Positions 9,101 to 17,133 of a stretch of DNA of 64,000 nt are shown here, piece after piece; position 1 is the stretch's first letter, and each line of letters starts with the position of its first letter. A program made the translations under genes and the position numbers. The DNA comes from Paraburkholderia sacchari (GTDB lineage Bacteria; Pseudomonadota; Gammaproteobacteria; Burkholderiales; Burkholderiaceae). The stretch is taken from assembly GCF_000785435.2 (NCBI RefSeq), contig NZ_JTDB02000014.1, forward strand, positions 62,001 to 126,000, in the 5' to 3' direction. The notes under the pieces were generated by a model that did no database searches, was not told the DNA's origin, and saw only the letters and a program-made list of their open reading frames with translations.

Positions 9101-9246
9101 GCGCACGAGAGCGCGGCGTGCTGATGGGCACGGAAGGCCCCTTCGACAACGTGCTGAAAATGCGCCCGTCGATGATCTTCAGCCGCGCCAATGCGGACCA
9201 TTTGCTCAGCGTGCTCGGCGACAGCATCGAAGCCGCGCTGCGCTAG
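6199..9246 (+). CDS. Three-domain fusion: APH-type kinase, M23 peptidase-like domain, class III aminotransferase (phospho-lyase-like)
   Basis: A 1015-residue protein. Residues ~1-350 form an aminoglycoside-phosphotransferase/choline-kinase fold with H206-x-D208 (HNDANDWN) and D229-F-G. Residues ~400-560 are an M23 (LytM) fold with apparent zinc ligands H443, D447, H534 and H536. Residues ~590-1015 are a class III PLP aminotransferase with DEVQVGFGR and the Schiff-base K856. The kinase resembles hydroxylysine kinase, and the PLP part resembles the AGXT2L phospho-lyases acting on phosphoethanolamine or phosphohydroxylysine. The protein may therefore phosphorylate an amino alcohol and then eliminate phosphate and ammonia. 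The role of the M23 part is unknown. An amino-acid ABC transporter follows. Confidence 0.85.
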   Translation: MTDLSRPAPHYTVADAEQLGAEIFGVTATASLLDGERDRNFRLKTETGADWILKIVNSSEPKVESELQTALLHHLNEAGSSMPVPYLKPSVSGKLLASTVSSTGEEHAVRLAKWIPGTPLATVERNFELLRNLGRAMGDLDRALQGFIHPGALRNLDWDVRHAARARTRLHFVRDDEKRAMLERFIARFESQVAPKLPRLRAQVVHNDANDWNVLVDEADHRKIAGLIDFGDAVHTVLIADVAIACAYSILDTEDPIGAAGALVAGFHERYPLLPEEVDVLFDLIAMRLVISVTFSASRHDRTRDNPYLSISEAPAWRLLHRLDAMNARFATAILRKACGFDAVEGAGATRRWIAANTKHFAPIVHPHPATLSKTLVPYGDASHEMTIDSAAQRPDKSTAWWNDFCERHHIQLGVGPWGEKRTVYSNAAFESRFINGQHRIHHLGVDLFMPAGTAVYTPLDATVRSVQIEPEPQDYGGLITLLHEPQGCPPFVTLWGHMGHEALARLKPGQKLAAGDLVGHMGHSDENGGWTPHLHFQVSTDVSLSATEMLGVGETAYLDVWADLFPDVAALAGIPPEAFKQTGRTRAELVERRKAILLPNLSISYAEPIKFVRGDGVWLIDHCGRAYLDCFNNVCHLGHAHPDVVEAITRQAAILNTNTRYLHDTIVTYAERLTATLPAGLSVASFACSGSEANSLMLRMARNHTGNRDALVLDWAYHGNTQELIDLSPYKYKSKGGKGKPDHVFQADIPDSYRAPADWPLEEHGKRFAQSVAEQIDAMKKLGRKPALFLAESIPSVAGQIFLPDGYLQEVYAMVRAAGGLCVADEVQVGFGRVGSHWWAFEMQGVVPDIVTMGKPIGNGHPMAALVTTREVADSFNNGMEYFNTFAGNPVSCAAGLAVLDVIERDGLQRNALEVGNYLLDGFRAMQQRYEVIGDVRGQGLFLGIELVLDRKTREPATALAKKICDSARERGVLMGTEGPFDNVLKMRPSMIFSRANADHLLSVLGDSIEAALR

Positions 9247-9295
9247 CGAATGTGATGGGCAGTTGCCGCCCGAGTTGCCGCCGGGCCGCAGCCAA

Positions 9296-9322
9296 ACCGG
9301 CAATATGCCGGTCAATTCCGAC
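9296..9322. promoter_or_regulatory. Candidate Lrp-type operator, second copy
   Basis: An inverted repeat ACCGGC-AATAT-GCCGGT (9296-9312) overlaps the 18-base motif ATGCCGGTCAATTCCGAC (9305-9322) that also occurs at 5933. It lies 118 bases upstream of the ABC binding-protein gene. This suggests that the transporter has its own promoter but shares a regulator with the fusion gene. Confidence 0.5.
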
Positions 9323-9439
9323 GCAAATTCCGATTCGCGGACACATTGCCGGGTGTCCGCCCACTAGAACTATGTCAAGATTTTCACGACCCAGAGGCTT
9401 GGCATAGACAGACGATCAAAACTGGAGGAGACGACTTCC

Positions 9440-10228
9440 ATGATTTCCAATTTCAAACGCCTGATCTCGATGGCAACGACGGCTGTCGCACTATCGCTCA
9501 CCGTTCACTGCGCCGCCATGGCCGACGAGCTCCAGACCTTGAAGAGCACCGGCGAGCTTCGCATCGCAATGAGCGGCCAATACCCGCCGTTCAGCTTCGC
9601 CAACGACAAGAACGAGATCGTCGGCTTCGACGCCTCGATCGGCTCGGAACTCGCCAACCGGTTGAAGCTCAAGCCCGTCATTGTGACGGCGCCTTTCGAC
9701 GGCATCATCGGCGGCCTGCTCGCGAAGAAGTACGACATCGTGGTCGCCTCGATGACGATCACGCCCGCGCGCGAAAAAGCCGTGGACTTCGTGGGCCCGT
9801 ACTACCACGTCGAACGCGTTGCCGTGGTTTCCGCGAATTCTCCGATTCAGAAAATCGAACAACTCAAGGGCAAGACCGTTGGTGTGATTCTCGGCGACAC
9901 CAACGACAAGTGGGCGCAAGCCCAGGACGGCTGGACGGTCCGCACCTACAAGGGCCTGCCCGAGATGTTGATGGAGCTGCAGAGCGGCCGCATCGACGCC
10001 ATCGTCATGGACAGCGTGCCGGTCATGGTCGCGGTGAAGGAAACCGGCCAGAAGGTCCGGATGCTCACGATCACCAATGCGCAGGCCGCGCCGGATAGCA
10101 TCGGCATCGCGGTGCGCAAGGGCAATCCGGAACTCAAGGTGGCGTTGCAAAAAGCGCTCGACGACATGAAGGCCGATGGCACCTACGAAAAGATCTCAAG
10201 GAAGTGGATCGGCAGCGATATTCGCTAA
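9440..10228 (+). CDS. Periplasmic polar amino acid-binding protein (SBP family 3)
   Basis: A 262-residue ABC receptor with a signal peptide of about 27 residues (cleavage near CAAMA). The family 3 pattern is clear: LRIAMSGQYPPFSF, the FDASIGSELA segment, and GVILGDTND in the second lobe. It captures an amino acid or related amine in the periplasm for the permeases encoded just downstream. A strong GGAGGAG site precedes the ATG. Context with the kinase/PLP fusion suggests the ligand may be that enzyme's substrate. Confidence 0.9.
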   Translation: MISNFKRLISMATTAVALSLTVHCAAMADELQTLKSTGELRIAMSGQYPPFSFANDKNEIVGFDASIGSELANRLKLKPVIVTAPFDGIIGGLLAKKYDIVVASMTITPAREKAVDFVGPYYHVERVAVVSANSPIQKIEQLKGKTVGVILGDTNDKWAQAQDGWTVRTYKGLPEMLMELQSGRIDAIVMDSVPVMVAVKETGQKVRMLTITNAQAAPDSIGIAVRKGNPELKVALQKALDDMKADGTYEKISRKWIGSDIR

Positions 10229-10240
10229 GCGTCCTGGCAT

Positions 10241-10267
10241 GACCGGCCCCGCCGCTGCGGGCCGGTC
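10241..10267 (+). other. Intercistronic stem-loop between binding protein and permease genes
   Basis: GACCGGCCC (10241-10249) pairs perfectly with GGGCCGGTC (10259-10267) around a 9-base loop. There is no T-tract, so it is more likely a 3' stabiliser or partial attenuator that keeps the binding-protein message in excess over the permease message, as is common in ABC operons. Confidence 0.6.
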
Positions 10268-10287
10268 CCAAGCCCCCTGGAGATTTC

Positions 10288-10941
10288 ATGGATCTTGCAA
10301 TGACCTTGATGCTGCGAACCCTGCCGTTTTTTCTGGAGGCGGCGTGGGTGACCGTGCAGATTTCGGCGCTCGCGCTCATCATAGGACTCGTCGTCGCCGT
10401 CGTGCTGGTGGCCGGACGGCTTTCGGATAACCGGGTCCTGCGTACGCTTTCCACCACGTACGTCAGCATCTTTCGCGGCACGCCCAATCTGGTTCAGCTC
10501 TTCATTCTCTACTTCGGCGGCACGCAGATCGGGCTGAACCTCGATCCCTTCACCGCCGGCTATATCGCGCTGGGCCTGAACATTGCCGCGTACATGTCGG
10601 AGTCCATTCGCGGCGCAATCGTGAATGTCGATCGTGGACATATCGAAGCCGCGCGCTCGATCGGGCTGTCGCGCGCGCAAACGATGTGGCTCATCGTCTT
10701 GCCTCAGGCGGCGCGGCTGATGATACGACCGCTCGGCGTCAACACGATCGGGCTCATCAAGGGTTCGGCGCTGGTGTCGACCGTGTCGGTGGTCGAGCTG
10801 ACCTATACCGCGCAGCGCTATATCGGTTCCACCTACAAGCCATTCGAAATCTTCGCGATTGCGGCCGTCCTGTACATGATCATCATCTACGTCGTGGCGA
10901 GGGTTGTCGATCTGCTGGACAAACGCTTCGCCCCCCGCTGA
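10288..10941 (+). CDS. Amino acid ABC transporter permease, first subunit
   Basis: A 217-residue inner-membrane permease of the HisMQ/GlnP type with about five membrane segments. The early motif FRGTPNLVQLF and the EAA loop (about residues 127-150, with EAARSIGLSRAQ) contact the ATPase. Its start follows CTGGAG. It pairs with the next gene as a heterodimeric channel for the upstream binding protein. Confidence 0.9.
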   Translation: MDLAMTLMLRTLPFFLEAAWVTVQISALALIIGLVVAVVLVAGRLSDNRVLRTLSTTYVSIFRGTPNLVQLFILYFGGTQIGLNLDPFTAGYIALGLNIAAYMSESIRGAIVNVDRGHIEAARSIGLSRAQTMWLIVLPQAARLMIRPLGVNTIGLIKGSALVSTVSVVELTYTAQRYIGSTYKPFEIFAIAAVLYMIIIYVVARVVDLLDKRFAPR

Positions 10942-10951
10942 GGAAGCACGG

Positions 10952-11611
10952 ATGTCACCACTCGATTTCAGTATCGTTTTTCCCTACACCGGGCTGCTGC
11001 TCAAGGGCCTCATGTGGACGGTGATCCTCACCGTCGCGGCGTCGTTCCTGAGTCTGGCTTTCGGCATCTTGTTCGCGCTTGCCGTGATGTACGCGCCCGC
11101 CTTCGTCCGTTATCCGGTGCGCCTTTTCATCTGGTTGTTCATGGGCACGCCGCTTCTGCTCCAGCTCTTTCTGATTTATTTCGGACTCGCGCAGATCGGC
11201 ATCGACATTCCCGCGTTCGGCGCCGGCATCATCGGCCTGAGCCTGCATTTTGCCGCTTACAACGCGGACGTGATCCGAGCGGGCATCGTGTCGGTCGATC
11301 ATGGACAGACCGAGGCGGCGCGCTCGATCGGCTTCGGCCGCGGACGCACGCTGCTCCATATCGTGATTCCGCAAGCGGTTCGCAAAACCATTGCGCCCAT
11401 CGGCAACAACATGATTGTCCTGTTGAAGGACTCGTCGCTGGTTTCAGTCCTCGGCATCGCCGAACTCGTCAACAGCGCGCAGCACGCCATTAGCGACACG
11501 TTCAGTCCGTTTGAGTTTTATTTGAGCGTGGCGGTACTTTATTACCTGTGCAATCTGGCGATGGAATCCGGCCTGCGGCGAGTCGAAAAAAATATCGAGG
11601 TGACGCGATGA
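10952..11611 (+). CDS. Amino acid ABC transporter permease, second subunit
   Basis: A 219-residue HisMQ/GlnP-type permease with five hydrophobic segments, the motif FMGTPLLLQLF and an EAA loop containing EAARSIGFGRGR. The ATG at 10952 sits 11 bases after the previous stop and behind AGGAAG, so the more upstream in-frame start at 10904 is not used. Its stop overlaps the start of the ATPase gene (ATGA), showing translational coupling. Confidence 0.9.
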   Translation: MSPLDFSIVFPYTGLLLKGLMWTVILTVAASFLSLAFGILFALAVMYAPAFVRYPVRLFIWLFMGTPLLLQLFLIYFGLAQIGIDIPAFGAGIIGLSLHFAAYNADVIRAGIVSVDHGQTEAARSIGFGRGRTLLHIVIPQAVRKTIAPIGNNMIVLLKDSSLVSVLGIAELVNSAQHAISDTFSPFEFYLSVAVLYYLCNLAMESGLRRVEKNIEVTR

Positions 11612-12384
11612 GCGCATTGCAACCCATGGTTGAAGTGAAGGACGCCCGCAAAGCGTATGGTGCGTTGGAGGTTCTGAAGGGAATCGATCTTTCCGTTTCG
11701 CGTGGCCAGATCGTCGCGATCATCGGGCCGAGCGGGTCGGGAAAGAGCACGCTGCTTCGCTCGATCAACCATCTGGAGACCCTGAATCGGGGCGAGGTGT
11801 GGCTTGACGGCTTGCAGGTGAATCAGCCGCTGACGGGCCGCGCGTTCGAAAAGCATATCAACGCGGTGCGGCAGCAGATGGGCATGGTGTTTCAGCACTT
11901 CAATCTGTTTCCGCATTTGACCGTGCTGGAAAATATCATTCTGGGTCCGGTCAAGCTCAAGGGTATGAATAAGGACGCGGCTCGCGAGCTTGCGTTGAAG
12001 CTGCTCTCGAAGGTGGGGCTCGCCAATAAGATCGACGCCTACCCTTCGCAGTTGTCCGGAGGGCAAAAGCAGCGCGTCGCGATTACGCGGTCGCTGGCGA
12101 TGCAGCCCAAGGTCATGCTGTTCGATGAAGCGACTTCAGCGCTGGACCCGGAATTGGTGGACGAGGTGAATGCGGTCATGAAGCAATTGGCCGCCGAGAA
12201 CATGACCATGCTGATCGTCACGCACGAAATGCGCTTCGCAGGCGAGGTTGCCGACAAGATCGTGTTTATGGATCGCGGGGTGGTGGTTGAGGAAGGTCCG
12301 CCAGATCAATTGCTTTGCGATCCGCGGCAAGATCGCACGCGCGCGTTCTTGAAGAATCATCTTTCGGCGTCGGCGAGGCGGTGA
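11608..12384 (+). CDS. Amino acid ABC transporter ATP-binding protein
   Basis: A 258-residue ABC ATPase of the GlnQ/HisP class. Walker A is GPSGSGKST, the signature LSGGQKQR, Walker B VMLFDEATSALD, and the switch histidine lies in IVTHEM. It powers the two preceding permeases. The start overlaps the previous stop by four bases, which rules out the longer upstream start at 11548. It closes a four-gene transporter operon. Confidence 0.95.
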   Translation: MSALQPMVEVKDARKAYGALEVLKGIDLSVSRGQIVAIIGPSGSGKSTLLRSINHLETLNRGEVWLDGLQVNQPLTGRAFEKHINAVRQQMGMVFQHFNLFPHLTVLENIILGPVKLKGMNKDAARELALKLLSKVGLANKIDAYPSQLSGGQKQRVAITRSLAMQPKVMLFDEATSALDPELVDEVNAVMKQLAAENMTMLIVTHEMRFAGEVADKIVFMDRGVVVEEGPPDQLLCDPRQDRTRAFLKNHLSASARR

Positions 12385-12554
12385 GGTGTGGCTCGCCGAT
12401 CGCAGACGTCCCGATAGCAAAGACTTTTGCCCCCGCCTCTCGGGTAACTCCGCGTAGAGTCTCGCTGTCAAAGTGCATATATTAATTCGGATACCGGCTG
12501 AATCCTGCCCGGCGCAAAGACAGCGCCACCCTGTTTGCGGACTCGGAGAATGCG

Positions 12555-13787
12555 ATGATCGATGGATACAACATCAGGCGTCGTCAGTTGCTGCAGTCCC
12601 TCATGGCAGCAAGCGCTGGGTGCCTTACGTGGGGGCTGCCAGACCTTGCGCGAGCGGCAAATGCGATCACCCTGCCCTTTGAGAACGGCCTGCGGGAATT
12701 GACCACGGCGTTTCCGCAAAAAGGCGAAATGCTGCTGGTCCGCAGTCGTCCACCGCTGCTGGAAACACCATTCTCCGTTTTCGATCAGGGTGTTTTCACA
12801 CCCAACAATCAGTTCTTTGTGCGCTGGCACCTGGCCAGCATACCCACCAGCATCGACGCTCGCAGCTTCCGGGTCCGGGTTCATGGAGCGGTGCAGCACG
12901 AAGTCGTGCTCGGACTTGCAGAGCTGTCCAGGGAGTTCGAGCGAGTCGAGGTCGCCGCCGTCAACCAATGCGCGGGGAACTCGCGAGGCTTCTTCAAGCC
13001 GCGCGTTGCGGGCGGAGAATGGGGTAATGGCGCGATGGGAAACGCGCGCTGGACCGGCGTGCGCCTCAAGGACATTCTGGACCGCGCGGGCGTGAAGGCG
13101 GGCGCGGTTCAGGTGCGCTTCAACGGGGCCGATGCGGGTGCGATCCCGGCTACGCCCGACTTCGTCAAAACGCTCAGCGTCGATCGCGCCCGCGATGGCG
13201 AAGTGATGGTGGCATTCGCAATGAACGGCAAGCCGCTGCCATTTCTAAACGGGTTCCCGCTCCGGTTGGTCGTCCCCGGGTGGTATTCGACTTACTGGGT
13301 GAAGATGCTCAACGATATCGAGGTCATCGACACGCCGGATACCAACTTCTGGATGGCCAAGGCCTATCAGATTCCAGACACGCCTAATGCGAACGTGTCA
13401 CCGGGTCAAAGCGGGGTCAAGACCGTTGCGATCACCCGCATGGTGCCACGCTCATTCATCACGAACCTGAGCGACGGCTCTGTCGTGGATGTCGGCAGGC
13501 CGCAGCCTGTACGCGGGATTGCGTTCGGGGGCGATGCCGGCGTCCGGGAGGTGCATCTTTCAGCAGACAACGGGATGACGTGGACGCCCGCGAAGCTTGG
13601 TCCGGATTACGGAAAATATAGCTTTCGCCGCTGGGAAGCGTCGTTCCTTCCGCGGCAGGCGGGTCAATTCGTGCTAAAGGTGAAGGCTGTCAACGATAAC
13701 GGTGTCCAGCAACCGGACAAGCCAAACTGGAATCCAGGCGGCTATATGCGCAATGTGATTGAATCCATGACCGTCGTTGCGGCTTGA
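12555..13787 (+). CDS. Sulfite oxidase-family molybdopterin enzyme (SorA-like), Tat-exported
   Basis: A 410-residue protein with a twin-arginine signal (RRRQLLQSL, residues 9-17). The sulfite-oxidase molybdopterin domain covers about residues 50-270, with the molybdenum-binding C139 in NQCAGNSRGFF. A C-terminal Mo-cofactor dimerisation domain covers about 290-405. The periplasmic enzyme probably oxidises sulfite to sulfate and passes electrons to the cytochrome c encoded 10 bases downstream, as in SorAB. A SoxC-like sulfane dehydrogenase is the main alternative, but no other sox genes are present. Confidence 0.85.
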   Translation: MIDGYNIRRRQLLQSLMAASAGCLTWGLPDLARAANAITLPFENGLRELTTAFPQKGEMLLVRSRPPLLETPFSVFDQGVFTPNNQFFVRWHLASIPTSIDARSFRVRVHGAVQHEVVLGLAELSREFERVEVAAVNQCAGNSRGFFKPRVAGGEWGNGAMGNARWTGVRLKDILDRAGVKAGAVQVRFNGADAGAIPATPDFVKTLSVDRARDGEVMVAFAMNGKPLPFLNGFPLRLVVPGWYSTYWVKMLNDIEVIDTPDTNFWMAKAYQIPDTPNANVSPGQSGVKTVAITRMVPRSFITNLSDGSVVDVGRPQPVRGIAFGGDAGVREVHLSADNGMTWTPAKLGPDYGKYSFRRWEASFLPRQAGQFVLKVKAVNDNGVQQPDKPNWNPGGYMRNVIESMTVVAA

Positions 13788-13797
13788 GGAGCGAATC

Positions 13798-14133
13798 ATG
13801 AGGGCATGGGCTGCATGGGTCACTATCTCTTTCGCAGGCGCTGTCGCAACAGGCGTAGTCGCCGCCAAATCACCAGGCAGCGTTGCGGAGAACACCGTGG
13901 AGGTTTCGCTGCCCACGGGTAACCCGTTCCCGCAAGGACCGGGGTCGGATCTCGCGAACGCGCACTGCCTGATATGTCACTCCGCGGGTATGGTGATGCG
14001 TCAACCACCGCTGACGTTTGACGACTGGAAAGCCGAAGTGACCAAGATGCGTGCGGTCTACGGCGCTCCGCTTCCGCCCGAAAGTATCGAAGATATAGCC
14101 CGGTATCTGGTAACGATCAACGGGAAACGCTGA
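13798..14133 (+). CDS. Small periplasmic cytochrome c, electron acceptor of the SorA-like enzyme
   Basis: A 111-residue protein with an N-terminal signal peptide and one haem-binding CLICH motif (C57, C60, H61). It resembles SorB, the monohaem cytochrome subunit of sulfite:cytochrome c oxidoreductase. The start at 13798 follows GAGGAG and lies just after the molybdoenzyme stop, so the two genes are co-transcribed. The distal haem ligand is likely one of the methionines shortly after the haem motif (GMVM). Confidence 0.85.
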   Translation: MRAWAAWVTISFAGAVATGVVAAKSPGSVAENTVEVSLPTGNPFPQGPGSDLANAHCLICHSAGMVMRQPPLTFDDWKAEVTKMRAVYGAPLPPESIEDIARYLVTINGKR

Positions 14134-14423
14134 CCGCAATTGCGGAAAATCCGTGGCGAACGAGTTCTAACGCGAGCGCCTGGTACGGTTACCGATTGTG
14201 TCGCTCGCTAAACACTTGTCTGATTGCCAGATGGCTTTTCAAAGGGAGCGAAGCCATTGACCTGAATCAATCAGATGCCGTCGGCTGGATCTTATGGTGA
14301 GTTACAGGCCGAGTTGACTGTTGCTCGATGGGACGCGGACCATTTTCGGCCCGCCTGCCGCGCCGCTACGACTCGTATCAGGAACGTACCGCTGAGCGCG
14401 CATATCGCGTCCCGGGAGCCATC

Positions 14424-15314
14424 ATGATCCATCGCCCTCTTGCGGCGCTTGCCGCGGTGTTTGTCGGCCATGCCGCGTTGACGGACGCTCATGCGCAGAC
14501 GTTGGACAAGATTGCGCGAACCGGACAAATCGTCGTTTCGTATCGGGAATCCGCGGTGCCCTTCAGCTATCTGCTGACGCCACACAAGGCGGTTGGCTTT
14601 TCGGTGGATGTGACCGAAGCCATTGTCGATGACGTCCGAAAGGCACTGCGAAAACCGGATCTCCGTACCGTCTACATGCCTGTTACCGGACAAAACCGGA
14701 TTCCGTTGCTCGTCGACGGCACCGTTGACCTCGAGTGCGGATCGACGACAAATACCTCTGCGCGCGGCAAGGACGTCACATTTTCGATCAACTACTTCTA
14801 TGCCGGCACGCGCCTCATGACCAAACGTGAATCGCAAATCGGCGATTATTCCGGTCTCGCGCACAAGGTTGTCGCGACTGTTGGCGGCAGCACCAATGAG
14901 AAGGCCTTGCGCCGCCAACTCGACGCCCGGCACATCGATGCGGACGTGGTGCTGACAAAGGATTACGCCGAAGCCATGAAGGACGTAGTAGACGGCAGAG
15001 CGGCGGCGCTCGCACTCGACGACGTTCTGCTTTATGGGCTACGTGCGAACGCAAGCGACCCGGACACGTGGGAAGTCGTTGGCGAAACGCTGCAGATCGA
15101 GCCGTACGCCTGTATGGTGCGAAAGGATGATCCGGCGTTCAAACGGCTCGTCGACGCAACGCTGACCCGGCTGATGAAGAGCGGCGAGTTCACGCGCCTG
15201 TACGCGAAGTGGTTCGAATCGCCGATTCCGCCGCGCGGCGCAAATCTCACGATGCCGATGAGCGCTGCGCTGAAGGCAAACCTGATCGCACGCAGCGATC
15301 GCCCAGCGCAATGA
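14424..15314 (+). CDS. Glutamate/aspartate-type ABC substrate-binding protein (GltI-like)
   Basis: A 296-residue SBP family 3 protein with a signal peptide ending near DAHAQ. The features IVVSYRESAVPFSY, VDLECGSTTNT and GGSTNEKALR match glutamate/aspartate receptors of the GltI/AatJ group. No permease or ATPase genes follow: the next genes are on the opposite strand. It is therefore an orphan receptor. The start at 14424 is chosen because it begins a proper signal sequence; the upstream start at 14328 adds a charged, non-export-like leader. Confidence 0.85.
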   Translation: MIHRPLAALAAVFVGHAALTDAHAQTLDKIARTGQIVVSYRESAVPFSYLLTPHKAVGFSVDVTEAIVDDVRKALRKPDLRTVYMPVTGQNRIPLLVDGTVDLECGSTTNTSARGKDVTFSINYFYAGTRLMTKRESQIGDYSGLAHKVVATVGGSTNEKALRRQLDARHIDADVVLTKDYAEAMKDVVDGRAAALALDDVLLYGLRANASDPDTWEVVGETLQIEPYACMVRKDDPAFKRLVDATLTRLMKSGEFTRLYAKWFESPIPPRGANLTMPMSAALKANLIARSDRPAQ

Positions 15315-15384
15315 CGGATCGGACCACCGGGAAGCTGACACGGCGCCCGGCGGTTTCGGAGCGGCTACCGCCAATCGCGTCCCA

Positions 15385-16338
15385 TCAAGCCTGCCGATAA
15401 TAAAGATTCTGCGGGTGCCGCGCTTCCGCGAAGAAGAACCACCGCTCGGCCACGAGCCCCGCATACTGAATCACCACGGCGGCGCACAGCAGCGTCAATG
15501 AGGCGCCCACGGGCCGCACATTCGCGCCAAACGCCACCAGCACGAACGGCACGGCAAACGCGGCCACGAGGAAGGTCCACTTGATCCGCTTGAGCGTGGC
15601 CGGCGTCTTGCCGTGGAAAAACTCGCGCAGGTTGAACGCGCCGGCTGTGAAGCCACGCGACTTCTGCTCGACGCGCGCGCTGCGGATGCCGGTCGCGCTC
15701 TGCACCGTCGATTTGGGCCGCAGCCGCGCATTGCGCACGAGCGAGGCGACGCGCGAAGCGCAGCCGCCGAGCGTCAGCACACAGGCGAGCACCGCGAGCG
15801 GCCCGACCAGTGCGGGCGCAAGCCACGCGGCGCACGCCGTCGCCAGCGTGAAGCCTGAGGCGCAGCCGAGCAGCGCGAAATTGACGAGCGTGAGCGGCGT
15901 CGCCCATTCCTGGAGGAAGCGCAGGCACGCGTAGATCATGCCCGTGCACACGAACAGCAGCCCGCTCGCCACCACGGCAACGGCGCCTATCGCGAGCGTA
16001 TAGGGCGCGCCGAATACATGCGCCATGCCATAGGCGAACGTGCAGGCGAGAAACAGCGGCAGGCACAGGCATTCACGCGAGAGCCACGAGGTGCGCCACA
16101 TCGCAATAGCGCGCCACGCGCGCTCGGGATGCCCGAGGTGGAAGAACGACGCCAGCAGCCCCGCCGCGCCGAGCACGCACGACAGCGCCGCGCCCGCCAC
16201 ATAGAAGAGTTGCGGCACGGCAGCTCCATCGCCGAGGCCAAGCTGCCCCGCTGCCTCCACGCCCACGAGCGCGATCACGAGCCCCTGCGCCGCGCCGATC
16301 AAGGTGGTGAGAAACACCACGGAAAATGCCGGATTCAT
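15385..16338 (-). CDS. DmsC/SoeC-like membrane anchor subunit of a molybdoenzyme
   Basis: A 317-residue integral membrane protein with about eight hydrophobic segments and the DmsC-family motif FHLGHPERAWRA around residues 67-78. It anchors the two upstream-encoded subunits to the inner membrane and exchanges electrons with the quinone pool. It is the last gene of a three-gene minus-strand operon, 27 bases after the iron-sulfur subunit. In SoeABC this subunit carries electrons from sulfite oxidation to quinone. Confidence 0.85.
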   Translation of the reverse strand: MNPAFSVVFLTTLIGAAQGLVIALVGVEAAGQLGLGDGAAVPQLFYVAGAALSCVLGAAGLLASFFHLGHPERAWRAIAMWRTSWLSRECLCLPLFLACTFAYGMAHVFGAPYTLAIGAVAVVASGLLFVCTGMIYACLRFLQEWATPLTLVNFALLGCASGFTLATACAAWLAPALVGPLAVLACVLTLGGCASRVASLVRNARLRPKSTVQSATGIRSARVEQKSRGFTAGAFNLREFFHGKTPATLKRIKWTFLVAAFAVPFVLVAFGANVRPVGASLTLLCAAVVIQYAGLVAERWFFFAEARHPQNLYYRQA

Positions 16339-16365
16339 GTTGGTTCCTTTCTGGCGTGGATGGGG

Positions 16366-17118
16366 TTAATGCGCCTGCGAGCGGGTCGCAATCGACGCGA
16401 GATTCAGCTCGCCGCGTTCGACCTGCGATTCGATCGAAGCCGGCGCGCCATTGGCGGTCTCGCCCTTGCACGAGCACGATCCGCCGCCACACGACGACGA
16501 CGACATCGTCTGGCGCGGCAAATAGTGATTCGAGGGTCGCGTGCCCCACTCGGGCATCAGCTGATAGCCGCCGCGCTCGCGAATCGCCTTCGACACCACG
16601 GAATCCGGGTCGTGAATGTCGCCAAACAAACGCGCCGAGGTCGGGCAGGCCAGCACGCAGGCGGGCTTGCGGTCGCGCTCGGGCAGCGCCTCGTTATTGA
16701 TGCGGTCCGAGCACAGCGTGCACTTGGTCATCTCCTTGCGCTCTTCGTCCAGTTCGCGCGCGCCATAGGGGCAGGCCCACGAGCAGTACTTGCAGCCGAT
16801 GCAGCGGTCGTAGTCGACCAGCACGAGGCCGTCTTCCTTGCGCTTGTAGCTGGCCCCGGTCGGACAGACCGGCACGCAGGGCGGATCTTCGCAGTGCAGG
16901 CACGACTTCGGGAAATGAATCGTGTCGGCCAGCGGGAACGTGCCGGCCTCGAAAGTCTGCACGCGATTGAAGAACGTGCCGGAAGGATCGGCGTCGTAGG
17001 GGCGGCTATCCGAAAGACTGCCCGCCTCCCCCGAGGTGTTCCACTCCTTGCAGCTCGTCACGCACGCGTGGCAGCCCACGCACACGTTCAGGTCGATTAC
17101 GAGCGCCATCTGTGTCAT
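16366..17118 (-). CDS. 4Fe-4S ferredoxin-type electron transfer subunit (SoeB/DmsB-like)
   Basis: A 250-residue protein with four cysteine clusters for [4Fe-4S] centres: CVGCHACVTSC near the N terminus, CLHCEDPPCVPVC, CIGCKYCSWAC, and CTLC with a later CVLAC. The layout is that of DmsB/PsrB/SoeB subunits wiring the molybdopterin subunit to the membrane anchor. The C-terminal tail has an unusual serine/cysteine-rich stretch (SSSSCGGGSCSCKG) beyond the usual fold. It starts 15 bases after the catalytic subunit stop. Confidence 0.9.
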   Translation of the reverse strand: MTQMALVIDLNVCVGCHACVTSCKEWNTSGEAGSLSDSRPYDADPSGTFFNRVQTFEAGTFPLADTIHFPKSCLHCEDPPCVPVCPTGASYKRKEDGLVLVDYDRCIGCKYCSWACPYGARELDEERKEMTKCTLCSDRINNEALPERDRKPACVLACPTSARLFGDIHDPDSVVSKAIRERGGYQLMPEWGTRPSNHYLPRQTMSSSSCGGGSCSCKGETANGAPASIESQVERGELNLASIATRSQAH

Positions 17119-17133
17119 AGCCGTTTCCTCGGT

